Shown: positions 39,901-53,341 of the stretch, piece by piece
How positions within the stretch are numbered: position 1 is the first letter of the stretch
Layout of the letters: the number at the start of each line of letters is the position of its first letter
NCBI RefSeq assembly: GCF_964340395.1
Contig: NW_027554290.1
Coordinates: 186,001 to 250,000 of the forward strand
Direction of reading: 5' to 3'
DNA length: 64,000 nucleotides
Origin: Glandiceps talaboti
Lineage: Eukaryota > Hemichordata > Enteropneusta > Spengelidae
Notes under the pieces: generated by a model
Told to the model about the DNA's origin: nothing
The model's database searches: none
Seen by the model: only the letters and a program-made list of their open reading frames with translations
Position numbers and translations under genes: made by a program

Positions 39901-42900
39901 CCCACACACCAATGGTCTAAGATGGAGTATCTCACACTCGTTAGGAAAATAATTCCACACACCAATGGTCTAATATGGAGTATCTCACACTCGTTAGGAA
40001 AATAATCTTACACACAATGGTCTAAGATCGAGTATCTCACACTTGTTAGGAAAATAATCCCATACACAAATGGTCTAAGATGGAGTATCTCACACTCGTT
40101 AGGAAAATAATTCCACACACCAATGGTCTAATATGGAGTATCTCACACTCGTTAGGAAAATAATCTCACACACCAATGGTCTAAGATGGAGTATTTCGCA
40201 CTCATTAGGAAAATAATCCCACACACCAATGGTCTAAGATGGAGTATCTCACACTCGTTGAGAAAATTATTCCACACACCAATGGTCTAAGATGGAGTAT
40301 CTCACACTCGTTAGGAAAATAATTCCACACACCAATGGTCTAAGATTGAGTATCTCACACTCGTTAGGAAAATAATTCCACACACCAATGGTCTAATATG
40401 GAGTATCTCACACTCGTTAGGAAAATAATCCCATACACCAATGGTCTAAGATGAAGTATCTCACACTCGTTAGGAAAATAATTCCACACACCAATGGTCT
40501 AAGATGGAGTATCTCACACTCGTTAGGAAAATAATTCCACACACCAATGGTCTAAGATGGAGTATCTCACACTCGTTAGGAAAATAATCTCACACACCAA
40601 TGGTCTAAGATGGAGTATCTCACACTCGTTAGGAAAATAATTCCACACACCAATGGTCTAAGATGGAGTATCTCACACTCGTTAGGAAAATAATTCCACA
40701 CACCAATGGTCTAAGATGGAGTATCTCACACTCGTTAGGAAAATAATCCCATACACCAATGGTCTAAGATGAAGTATTTCACACTCGTTAGGAAAATAAT
40801 TCCACACACCAATGGTCTAAGATGGAGTATCTCACACTCGTTAGGAAAATAATCCTACACACAATGGTCTAAGATCGAGTATCTCACACTTGTTAGGAAA
40901 ATAATCCCACACACCAATGGTCTAAGATGGAGTATCTCACACTCGTTAGGAAAATAATCCCACACACCAATGGTCTAAGATGGAGTATCTCACACTCGTT
41001 GGGAAAATAATCCTACACACAATGGTCTAAGATGAAGTATCTCGCACTCTTTAGGAAAATAATCCCATACACCAATGGTCTAAGATGGAGTATCTCACAC
41101 TCGTTGGGAAAATAATCCCATACACCAATGGTCTAAGATGGAGTATCTCACACTTGTTAGGAAAATAATCCCACACACCAATGGTCTAAGATGGAGTATC
41201 TCACACTTGTTAGGAAAATAATCCTACACACAATGGTCTAAGATGAAGTATCTCGCACTCTTTAGGAAAATAATCCCATACACCAATGGTCTAAGATGGA
41301 GTATCTCACACTCGTTGGGAAAATAATCCCATACACCAATGGTCTAAGATGGAGTATCTCACACTCGTTGAAAAAATAATCTCACACACCAATGGTCTAA
41401 GATGGAGTATCTCACACTCGTTAGGAAAATAATTCCACACACCAATGGTCTAATATGGAGTATCTCACACTCGTTAGGAAAAAAATTCCATACACCAATG
41501 GTCTAAGATGGAGTATCTCACACTCGTTAGGAAAATAATCTCACACACCAATGGTCTAAGATGAAGTATCTCGCACTCATTAGGAAAATAATCCCACACA
41601 CCAATGGTCTAAGATGGAGTATCTCACACTCGTTAGGAAAATAATCCCGTACACCAATGGTCTAAGATGGAGTATCTCACACTTGTTAGGAAAATAATCC
41701 CATACACCAATGGTCTAAGATGGAGTATCTCACACACCAATGGTCTAAGATGGAGTATCTCTCTCTCGTTAGGAAAATAATCCTACACACAATGGTCTAA
41801 GATCGAGTATCTCACAATTGTTAGGAAAATAATCCCACACACCAATGGCCTAAGATGGAGTATCTCACACTCGTTAGGAAAATAATCCTACACACAATGG
41901 TCTAAGATCGAGTATCTCACACTTGTTAGGAAAATAATCCCACACACCAATGGTCTAAGATGGAGTATCTCACACTCGTTAGGAAAATAATTCCACACAC
42001 CAATGGTCTAATATGGAGTATCTCACACTCGTTAGGAAAAAAATTCCATACACCAATGGTCTAAGATGGAGTATCTCACACTCGTTAGGAAAATAATCTC
42101 ACACACCAATGGTCTAAGATGAAGTATCTCGCACTCATTAGGAAAATAATCCCACACACCAATGGTCTAAGATGGAGTATCTCACACTCGTTGGGAAAAT
42201 AATCCCATACACCAATGGTCTAAGATGGAGTATCTCACACTCGTTAGGAAAATATTCCCATACACCAATGGTCTGAGATGGAGTATCTCACACTCGTTCG
42301 GAAAATAATCCTACACACAATGGTCTAAGATCGAGTATCTCACAATTGTTAGGAAAATAATTCCACACACCAATGGTCTAAGATGGAGTATCTCACACTC
42401 GTTAGGAAAATAATCCTACACACAATGGTCTAAGATCGAGTATCTCACACTTGTTAGGAAAATAATCCCACACACCAATGGTCTAAGATGGAGTATCTCA
42501 CACTCGTTAGGAAAATAATTCCACACACCAATGGTCTAAGATCGAGTATCTCACACTTGTTAGGAAAATAATCCCATACACCAATGGTCTAAGATGGAGT
42601 ATCTCACACTCGTTAGGAAAATAATTCCACACACCAATGGTCTAATATGGAGTATCTCACACTCGTTAGGAAAATAATCTCACACACCAATGGTCTAAGA
42701 TGGAGTATCTCGCACTCATTAGGAAAATAATCCAACACACCAATGGTCTAAGATGGAGTATCTCACACTCGTTGAGAAAATAATTCCACACACCAATGGT
42801 CTAAGATGGAGTACCTCACACTCGTTAGGAAAATAATTCCACACACCAATGATCTAAGATTCAGTATCTCACACTCGTTAGGAAAATAATTCCACACACC

Positions 42901-43448
42901 AATGGTCTAATATGGAGTATCTCACACTCGTTAGGATAATAATCCCATACACCAATGGTCTAAGATGAAGTATCTCACACTCGTTTGGAAAATAATTCCA
43001 CACACCAATGGTCTAAGATGGAGTATCTCACACTCGTTAGGAAAATAATTCCACACACCAATGGTCTAAGATGGAGTATCTCACACTCGTTAGGAAAATA
43101 ATCTCACACACCAATGGTCTAAGATGGAGTATCTCACACTCGTTAGGAAAATAATTCCACACACCAATGGTCTAAGATGGAGTATCTCACACTCGTTAGG
43201 AAAATAATCCCATACACCAATGGTCTAAGATGAAGTATTTCACACTCGTTAGGAAAATAATTCCACACACCAATGGTCTAAGATGGAGTATCTCACACTC
43301 GTTAGGAAAATAATCCTACACACAATGGTCTAAGATCGAGTATCTCACAATTGTTAGGAAAATAATCCCACACACCAATGGCCTAAGATGGAGTATCTCA
43401 CACTCGTTAGGAAAATAATCCTACACACAATGGTCTAAGATCGAGTAT
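36966..43448 (+). repeat. HOR unit R3 (6483 bp)
   Basis: It aligns with R2 at offset 6008 over at least the first 4.8 kb. It is longer near its end because additional monomers appear around 42.2-42.6 kb, including AAAATATTCCC and CTCGTTCGG, giving a segment that resembles 16.2-17 kb and 25.1-26 kb. Private changes include AGGAACATAATCC near 37012 and AAAATTATTCC near 40266. Confidence 0.85.
38791..39531 (+). repeat. T block in R3 (741 bp)
   Basis: This is a copy of the R2 T block at offset 6008, with AGGCAAATA at 39225, A10, and no CACACTAATGG monomer. Confidence 0.86.
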
Positions 43449-45273
43449 CTCACACACCAATGGTCTAAGATGGAGTATCTCACTCTCGTTAGGAAAATAA
43501 TCCTACACACAATGGTCTAAGATCGAGTATCTCACAATTGTTAGGAAAATAATCCCACACACCAATGGCCTAAGATGGAGTATCTCACACTCGTTAGGAA
43601 AATAATCCTACACACAATGGTCTAAGATCGAGTATCTCACACTTGTTAGGAAAATAATCCCACACACCAATGGTCTAAGATGGAGTATCTCACACTCGTT
43701 AGGAAAATAATTCCACACACCAATGGTCTAATATGGAGTATCTCACACTCGTTAGGAAAAAAATTTCATACACCAATGGTCTAAGATGGAGTATCTCACA
43801 CTCGTTAGGAAAATAATCTCACACACCAATGGTCTAAGATGAAGTATCTCGCACTCATTAGGAAAATAATCCCACACACCAATGGTCTAAGATGGAGTAT
43901 CTCACACTCGTTGGGAAAATAATCCCACACACCAATGGTCTAAGATGGAGTATCTCACACTCGTTAGGAAAATAATCCCATACACCAATGGTCTGAGATG
44001 GAGTATCTCACACTCGTTAGGAAAATAATCCTACACACAATGGTCTAAGATCGAGTATCTCACAATTGTTAGGAAAATAATTCCACACACCAATGGTCTA
44101 AGATGGAGTATCTCACACTCGTTAGGAAAATAATCCTACACACAATGGTCTAAGATCGAGTATCTCACACTTGTTAGGAAAATAATCCCACACACCAATG
44201 GTCTAAGATGGAGTATCTCACACTCGTTAGGAAAATAATTCCACACACCAATGGTCTAATATGGAGTATCTCACACTCGTTAGGAAAATAATCTTACACA
44301 CAATGGTCTAAGATCGAGTATCTCACACTTGTTAGGAAAATAATCCCATACACCAATGGTCTAAGATGGAGTATCTCACACTCGTTAGGAAAATAATTCC
44401 ACACACCAATGGTCTAATATGGAGTATCTCACACTCGTTAGGAAAATAATCTCACACACCAATGGTCTAAGATGGAGTATCTCGCACTCATTAGGAAAAT
44501 AATCCAACACACCAATGGTCTAAGATGGAGTATCTCACACTCGTTGAGAAAATAATTCCACACACCAATGGTCTAAGATGGAGTACCTCACACTCGTTAG
44601 GAAAATAATTCCACACACCAATGATCTAAGATTCATTATCTCACACTCGTTAGGAAAATAATTCCACACACCAATGGTCTAATATGGAGTATCTCACACT
44701 CGTTAGGATAATAATCCCATACACCAATGGTCTAAGATGAAGTATCTCACACTCGTTTGGAAAATAATTCCACACACCAATGGTCTAAGATGGAGTATCT
44801 CACACTCGTTAGGAAAATAATTCCACACACCAATGGTCTAAGATGGAGTATCTCACACTCGTTAGGAAAATAATCTCACACACCAATGGTCTAAGATGGA
44901 GTATCTCACACTCGTTAGGAAAATAATTCCACACACCAATGGTCTAAGATGGAGTATCTCACACTCGTTAGGAAAATAATTCCACACACCAATGGTCTAA
45001 GATGGAGTATCTCACACTCGTTAGGAAAATAATCCCATACACCAATGGTCTAAGATGAAGTATTTCACACTCGTTAGGAAAATAATTCCACACACCAATG
45101 GTCTAAGATGGAGTATCTCACACTCGTTAGGAAAATAATCCTACACACAATGGTCTAAGATCGAGTATCTCACACTTGTTAGGAAAATAATCCCACAAAC
45201 CAATGGTCTAAGATGGAGTATTTCACACTCGTTAGGAAAATAATCCTACACACAATGGTCTAAGATCGAGTAT

Positions 45274-46067
45274 CTCACACTTGGTAGGAAAATAATCCCA
45301 CACACCAATGGTCTAAGATGGAGTATCTCACACTCGTTAGGAAAATAATTCCACACACCAATGGTCTAATATGGAGTATCTCACACTCGTTAGGAAAATA
45401 ATCCTACACACAATGGTCTAAGATCGAGTATCTCACACTTGTTAGGAAAATAATCCCACAAACCAATGGTCTAAGATGGAGTATCTCACACTCGTTAGGA
45501 AAATAATTCCACACACCAATGGTCTAATATGGAGTATCTCACACTTGTTAGGAAAATAATCCCACACACCAATGGTGTAAGATGGAGTATCTCACACTCG
45601 TCAGGAAAATAATTCCACACACCAATGATCTAATATGGAGTATCTCACACTCGTTAGGAAAATAATCCTACACACAATGGTCTAAGATGAAGTATCTCGC
45701 ACTCATTAGGCAAATAATCCCATACACCAATGGTCTAAGATGGAGTATCTCACACTCGTTGGGAAAATAATCCCATACATCAATCGTCTAATATGGAGTA
45801 TCTCACACTCGTTGAAAAAAAAAATCTCACACACCAATGGTCTAAGATGGAGTATCTCAAACTCGTTGAGAAAATAATTCCACACACCAATGGTCTAAGA
45901 TGGAGTATCTCACACTCGTTAGGAAAATAATTCCACACACTAATGGTCTAAGATGGAGTATCTCACACTCGTTAGGAAAATAATTCCACACACCAATGGT
46001 GTAATATGGAGTATCTCACACTCGTTAGGAAAATAATCCCATACACCAATGGTGTAAGATGAAGTAT
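45274..46067 (+). repeat. T block in R4 (794 bp)
   Basis: AGGCAAATA is at 45708, offset 6483 from the R3 copy. It has A10 but retains or has regained the CACACTAATGG monomer, so it is 53 bp longer than the R1-R3 copies and resembles the X1 copy. Confidence 0.86.
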
Positions 46068-46836
46068 CTCACACTCGTTAGGAAAATAATCTCACACACC
46101 AATGGTCTAAGATGGAGTATCTCACACTCGTTAGGAAAATAATCCCGTACACCAATGGTCTAAGATGGAGTATCTCACACTTGTTAGGAAAATAATCCCA
46201 TACACCAATGGTCTAAGATGGAGTATCTCACACACCAATGGTCTAAGATGGAGTATCTCACACTCGTTAGGAAAATAATCCTACACACAATGGTCTAAGA
46301 TCGAGTATCTCACACTTGTTAGGAAAATAATCCCACACACCAATGGTCTAAGATGGAGTATCTCACACTCGTTAGGAAAATAATCCTACACACAATGGTC
46401 TAAGATCGAGTATCTCACACTTGTTAGGAAAATAATCCCACACACCAATGGTCTAAGATGGAGTATCTCACACTCGTTAGGAAAATAATTCCACACACCA
46501 ATGGTCTAATATGGAGTATCTCACACTCGTTAGGAAAATAATCTTACACACAATGGTCTAAGATCGAGTATCTCACACTTGTTAGGAAAATAATCCCATA
46601 CACCAATGGTCTAAGATGGAGTATCTCACACTCGTTAGGAAAATAATTCCACACACCAATGGTCTAATATGGAGTATCTCACACTCGTTAGGAAAATAAT
46701 CTCACACACCAATGGTCTAAGATGGAGTATCTCGCACTCATTAGGAAAATAATCCCACACACCAATGGTCTAAGATGGAGTATCTCACACTCGTTGAGAA
46801 AATAATTCCACACACCAATGGTCTAAGATGGAGTAT

Positions 46837-47682
46837 CTCACACTCGTTAGGAAAATATTCCCATACACCAATGGTCTGAGATGGAGTATCTCACACTCGT
46901 TCGGAAAATAATCCTACACACAATGGTCTAAGATCGAGTATCTCACAATTGTTAGGAAAATAATTCCACACACCAATGGTCTAAGATGGAGTATCTCACA
47001 CTCGTTAGGAAAATAATCCTACACACAATGGTCTAAGATCGAGTATCTCACACTTGTTAGGAAAATAATCCCACACACCAATGGTCTAAGATGGAGTATC
47101 TCACACTCGTTAGGAAAATAATTCCACACACCAATGGTCTAAGATCGAGTATCTCACACTTGTTAGGAAAATAATCCCATACACCAATGGTCTAAGATGG
47201 AGTATCTCACACTCGTTAGGAAAATAATTCCACACACCAATGGTCTAATATGGAGTATCTCACACTCGTTAGGAAAATAATCTCACACACCAATGGTCTA
47301 AGATGGAGTATCTCGCACTCATTAGGAAAATAATCCAACACACCAATGGTCTAAGATGGAGTATCTCACACTCGTTGAGAAAATAATTCCACACACCAAT
47401 GGTCTAAGATGGAGTACCTCACACTCGTTAGGAAAATAATTCCACACACCAATGATCTAAGATTCAGTATCTCACACTCGTTAGGAAAATAATTCCACAC
47501 ACCAATGGTCTAATATGGAGTATCTCACACTCGTTAGGATAATAATCCCATACACCAATGGTCTAAGATGAAGTATCTCACACTCGTTTGGAAAATAATT
47601 CCACACACCAATGGTCTAAGATGGAGTATCTCACACTCGTTAGGAAAATAATTCCACACACCAATGGTCTAAGATGGAGTAT
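46837..47682 (+). repeat. 846-bp inserted patch matching 42234-43079
   Basis: This is a block of exactly 16 monomers inside R4 with no counterpart at the aligned place in R3. It matches R3's own second N block at offset 4603: AAAATATTCCC, CTGAGATGG (42272/46875) and CTCGTTTGG (42983/47586) all agree. The edges fall on monomer boundaries, so register is preserved. AAAATATTCCC was seen only at these two places. Confidence 0.85.
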
Positions 47683-48420
47683 CTCACACTCGTTAGGAAA
47701 ATAATTCCACACACCAATGGTCTAAGATTGAGTATCTCACACTCGTTAGGAAAATAATTCCACACACCAATGGTCTAATATGGAGTATCTCACACTCGTT
47801 AGGAAAATAATCCCATACACCAATGGTCTAAGATGAAGTATCTCACACTCGTTAGGAAAATAATTCCACACACCAATGGTCTAAGATGGAGTATCTCACA
47901 CTCGTTAGGAAAATAATTCCACACACCAATGGTCTAAGATGGAGTATCTCACACTCGTTAGGAAAATAATCTCACACACCAATGGTCTAAGATGGAGTAT
48001 CTCACACTCGTTAGGAAAATAATTCCACACACCAATGGTCTAAGATGGAGTATCTCACACTCGTTAGGAAAATAATTCCACACACCAATGGTCTAAGATG
48101 GAGTATCTCACACTCGTTAGGAAAATAATCCCATACACCAATGGTCTAAGATGAAGTATTTCACACTCGTTAGGAAAATAATTCCACACACCAATGGTCT
48201 AAGATGGAGTATCTCACACTCGTTAGGAAAATAATCCTACACACAATGGTCTAAGATCGAGTATCTCACACTTGTTAGGAAAATAATCCCACACACCAAT
48301 GGTCTAAGATGGAGTATCTCACACTCGTTAGGAAAATAATTCCACACACCAATGGTCTAATATGGAGTATCTCACACTTGTTAGGAAAATAATCCCACAC
48401 ACCAATGGTCTAAGATGGAG

Positions 48421-49321
48421 TATCTCACACTCGTTGGGAAAATAATCCTACACACAATGGTCTAAGATGAAGTATCTCGCACTCTTTAGGAAAATAATCC
48501 CATACACCAATGGTCTAAGATGGAGTATCTCACACTCGTTGGGAAAATAATCCCATACACCAATGGTCTAAGATGGAGTATCTCACACTTGTTAGGAAAA
48601 TAATCCCACACACCAATGGTCTAAGATGGAGTATCTCGCACTCTTTAGGAAAATAATCCCATACACCAATGGTCTAAGATGGAGTATCTCACACTCGTTG
48701 GGAAAATAATCCTACACACAATGGTCTAAGATGAAGTATCTCGCACTCTTTAGGAAAATAATCCCATACACCAATGGTCTAAGATGGAGTATCTCACACT
48801 TGTTAGGAAAATAATCCTACACACAATGGTCTAAGATGAAGTATCTCGCACTCTTTAGGAAAATAATCCCATACACCAATGGTCTAAGATGGAGTATCTC
48901 ACACTCGTTGGGAAAATAATCCCATACACCAATGGTCTAAGATGGAGTATCTCACACTCGTTGAAAAAATAATCTCACACACCAATGGTCTAAGATGGAG
49001 TATCTCACACTCGTTGAGAAAATAATTCCGCACACCAATGGTCTAAGATGGAGTATCTCACACTTGTTAGGAAAATAATTCCACACACCAATGGTCTAAT
49101 ATGGAGTATCTCACACTCGTTAGGAAAATAATCCCATACACCAATGGTCTAAGATGAAGTATCTCACACTCGTTAGGAAAATAATCTCACACACCAATGG
49201 TCTAAGATGGAGTATCTCACACTCGTTAGGAAAATAATCCCATACACCAATGGTCTAAGATGGAGTATCTCACACTTGTTAGGAAAATAATCCCATACAC
49301 CAATGGTCTAAGATGGAGTAT
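48421..49321 (+). repeat. CTCGCACTCTTT-rich transition segment
   Basis: Four CTCGCACTCTTT monomers occur within about 370 bp (about 48476-48845), the densest cluster in the window, in an irregular order of TTG, TTGGG and TTTAGG forms. The segment ends with a TTGAAAAAATAATC monomer and ATTCCGCACACC (49030), a marker that recurs at 55142 and 61049. Confidence 0.75.
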
Positions 49322-50564
49322 CTCACACACCAATGGTCTAAGATGGAGTATCTCACACTCGTTAGGAAAATAATCCTACACACAATGGTCTAAGATCGAG
49401 TATCTCACACTTGTTAGGAAAATAATCCCACAAACCAATGGTCTAAGATGGAGTATTTCACACTCGTTAGGAAAATAATCCTACACACAATGGTCTAAGA
49501 TCGAGTATCTCACACTTGTTAGGAAAATAATCCCACAAACCAATGGTCTAAGATGGAGTATCTCACACTCGTTAGGAAAATAATTCCACACACCAATGGT
49601 CTAATATGGAGTATCTCACACTCGTTAGGAAAATAATCCCATACACCAATGGTCTAAGATGAAGTATTTCACACTCGTTAGGAAAATAATTCCACACACC
49701 AATGGTCTAAGATGGAGTATCTCACACTCGTTAGGAAAATAATCCTACACACAATGGTCTAAGATCGAGTATCTCACACTTGTTAGGAAAATAATCCCAC
49801 ACACCAATGGTCTAAGATGGAGTATCTCACACTCGTTAGGAAAATAATTCCACACACCAATGGTCTAATATGGAGTATCTCACACTCGTCAGGAAAATAA
49901 TTCCACACACCAATGGTCTAATATGGAGTATCTCACACTCGTTATAAAAATAATCCTACACACAATGGTCTAAGATGAAGTATCTCGCACTCTTTAGGAA
50001 AATAATCCCATACACCAATGGTCTAAGATGGAGTATCTCACACTCGTTGGGAAAATAATCCCATACACCAATGGTCTAAGATGGAGTATCTCACACTCGT
50101 TGAAAAAATAATCTCACACACCAATGGTCTAAGATGGAGTATCTCACACTCGTTGAGAAAATAATTCCACACACCAATGGTCTAATATGGAGTATCTCAC
50201 ACTTGTTAGGAAAATAATCCCACACACCAATGGTCTAAGATGGAGTATCTCACACTCGTTGGGAAAATAATCCTACACACAATGGTCTAAGATGAAGTAT
50301 CTCGCACTCTTTAGGAAAATAATCCCATACACCAATGGTCTAAGATGGAGTATCTCACACTCGTTGGGAAAATAATCCCATACACCAATGGTCTAAGATG
50401 GAGTATCTCACACTTGTTAGGAAAATAATCCCACACACCAATGGTCTAAGATGGAGTATCTCACACTTGTTAGGAAAATAATCCTTTTCACAATGGTCTA
50501 AGATGAAGTATCTCGCACTCTTTAGGAAAATAATCCCATACACCAATGGTCTAAGATGGAGTAT
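49322..50564 (+). repeat. 1243-bp tandem segment, copy a in X1
   Basis: 30-mers at 49322 and 50565, CTCGCACTCTTT at 49984/51227 and 50301/51544, and CCTTTTC at 50483/51726 are all separated by 1243 bp. This copy has the private change CGTTATAAAAATAAT at about 49941. Confidence 0.85.
50460..50511 (+). repeat. CCTTTTCACAATGG monomer, 5 copies in the X domain
   Basis: This 52-bp monomer has CCTTTTCACAATGG in place of CCTACACACAATGG. The other copies are at 51703-51754, 56630-56681, 57873-57924 and 62004-62055. Spacings of 1243 and 6170 match the internal duplication and the X unit. It is confined to the last 14 kb of the window. Confidence 0.88.
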
Positions 50565-51807
50565 CTCACACACCAATGGTCTAAGATGGAGTATCTCACA
50601 CTCGTTAGGAAAATAATCCTACACACAATGGTCTAAGATCGAGTATCTCACACTTGTTAGGAAAATAATCCCACAAACCAATGGTCTAAGATGGAGTATT
50701 TCACACTCGTTAGGAAAATAATCCTACACACAATGGTCTAAGATCGAGTATCTCACACTTGTTAGGAAAATAATCCCACAAACCAATGGTCTAAGATGGA
50801 GTATCTCACACTCGTTAGGAAAATAATTCCACACACCAATGGTCTAATATGGAGTATCTCACACTCGTTAGGAAAATAATCCCATACACCAATGGTCTAA
50901 GATGAAGTATTTCACACTCGTTAGGAAAATAATTCCACACACCAATGGTCTAAGATGGAGTATCTCACACTCGTTAGGAAAATAATCCTACACACAATGG
51001 TCTAAGATCGAGTATCTCACACTTGTTAGGAAAATAATCCCACACACCAATGGTCTAAGATGGAGTATCTCACACTCGTTAGGAAAATAATTCCACACAC
51101 CAATGGTCTAATATGGAGTATCTCACACTCGTCAGGAAAATAATTCCACACACCAATGGTCTAATATGGAGTATCTCACACTCGTTAGGAAAATAATCCT
51201 ACACACAATGGTCTAAGATGAAGTATCTCGCACTCTTTAGGAAAATAATCCCATACACCAATGGTCTAAGATGGAGTATCTCACACTCGTTGGGAAAATA
51301 ATCCCATACACCAATGGTCTAAGATGGAGTATCTCACACTCGTTGAAAAAATAATCTCACACACCAATGGTCTAAGATGGAGTATCTCACACTCGTTGAG
51401 AAAATAATTCCACACACCAATGGTCTAATATGGAGTATCTCACACTTGTTAGGAAAATAATCCCACACACCAATGGTCTAAGATGGAGTATCTCACACTC
51501 GTTGGGAAAATAATCCTACACACAATGGTCTAAGATGAAGTATCTCGCACTCTTTAGGAAAATAATCCCATACACCAATGGTCTAAGATGGAGTATCTCA
51601 CACTCGTTGGGAAAATAATCCCACACACCAATGGTCTAAGATGGAGTATCTCACACTTGTTAGGAAAATAATCCCACACACCAATGGTCTAAGATGGAGT
51701 ATCTCACACTTGTTAGGAAAATAATCCTTTTCACAATGGTCTAAGATGAAGTATCTCGCACTCTTTAGGAAAATAATCCCATACACCAATGGTCTAAGAT
51801 GGAGTAT
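50565..51807 (+). repeat. 1243-bp tandem segment, copy b in X1
   Basis: This is the second copy, directly adjoining the first. It recurs in X2 at 56735-57977. The first X2 copy (55434-56734) is 1301 bp because of the 58-bp gain near 55.7 kb. Confidence 0.85.
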
Positions 51808-52547
51808 CTCACACTCGTTGGGAAAATAATTCCACACACCAATGGTCTAAGATGGAGTATCTCACACTCGTTAGGAAAATAATTCCACACACCAATGGTC
51901 TAAGATTCAGTATCTCACACTCGTTAGGAAAATAATTCCACACACCAATGGTCTAATATGGAGTATCTCACACTCGTTAGGATAATAATCCCATACACCA
52001 ATGGTCTAAGATGAAGTATCTCACACTCGTTTGGAAAATAATTCCACACACCAATGGTCTAAGATGGAGTATCTCACACTCGTTAGGAAAATAATTCCAC
52101 ACACCAATGGTCTAAGATGGAGTATCTCACACTCGTTAGGAAAATAATCTCACACACCAATGGTCTAAGATGGAGTATCTCACACTCGTTAGGAAAATAA
52201 TTCCACACACCAATGGTCTAAGATGGAGTATCTCACACTCGTTAGGAAAATAATTCCACACACCAATGGTCTAAGATGGAGTATCTCACACTCGTTAGGA
52301 AAATAATCCCATACACCAATGGTCTAAGATGAAGTATTTCACACTCGTTAGGAAAATAATTCCACACACCAATGGTCTAAGATGGAGTATCTCACACTCG
52401 TTAGGAAAATAATCCTACACACAATGGTCTAAGATCGAGTATCTCACACTTGTTAGGAAAATAATCCCACAAACCAATGGTCTAAGATGGAGTATTTCAC
52501 ACTCGTTAGGAAAATAATCCTACACACAATGGTCTAAGATCGAGTAT

Positions 52548-53341
52548 CTCACACTTGGTAGGAAAATAATCCCACACACCAATGGTCTAAGATGGAGTAT
52601 CTCACACTCGTTAGGAAAATAATTCCACACACCAATGGTCTAATATGGAGTATCTCACACTCGTTAGGAAAATAATCCTACACACAATGGTCTAAGATCG
52701 AGTATCTCACACTTGTTAGGAAAATAATCCCACAAACCAATGGTCTAAGATGGAGTATCTCACACTCGTTAGGAAAATAATTCCACACACCAATGGTCTA
52801 ATATGGAGTATCTCACACTTGTTAGGAAAATAATCCCACACACCAATGGTGTAAGATGGAGTATCTCACACTCGTCAGGAAAATAATTCCACACACCAAT
52901 GATCTAATATAGAGTATCTCACACTCGTTAGGAAAATAATCCTACACACAATGGTCTAAGATGAAGTATCTCGCACTCATTAGGCAAATAATCCCATACA
53001 CCAATGGTCTAAGATGGAGTATCTCACACTCGTTGGGAAAATAATCCCATACATCAATCGTCTAATATGGAGTATCTCACACTCGTTGAAAAAAAAAATC
53101 TCACACACCAATGGTCTAAGATGGAGTATCTCAAACTCGTTGAGAAAATAATTCCACACACCAATGGTCTAAGATGGAGTATCTCACAATCGTTAGGAAA
53201 ATAATTCCACACACTAATGGTCTAAGATGGAGTATCTCACACTCGTTAGGAAAATAATTCCACACACCAATGGTGTAATATGGAGTATCTCACACTCGTT
53301 AGGAAAATAATCCCATACACCAATGGTGTAAGATGAAGTAT
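52548..53341 (+). repeat. T block in X1 (794 bp)
   Basis: AGGCAAATA is at 52982. It has A10 with the CACACTAATGG monomer present, a CTCACAATCG variant before that monomer, and AATATAGAGTAT near 52.91 kb (shared with the X2 copy). Confidence 0.86.

Larger units (their letters stand above)
43449..48420 (+). repeat. HOR unit R4 (modified, right edge approximate)
   Basis: It aligns with R3 at offset 6483 through the T block, then 6536 after one extra monomer, then 7382 after an 846-bp insertion. Near 48.3-48.4 kb it grades into the CTCGCACTCTTT-rich X domain. Confidence 0.8.

Noticed and set aside
51598-51837. 79-residue minus-strand open frame (and six similar ones) as genes
   Set aside because: They start at GTG or TTG, consist wholly of satellite, recur at HOR offsets, and have no recognisable domain or signal. 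They arise from the 53-bp frame cycle.
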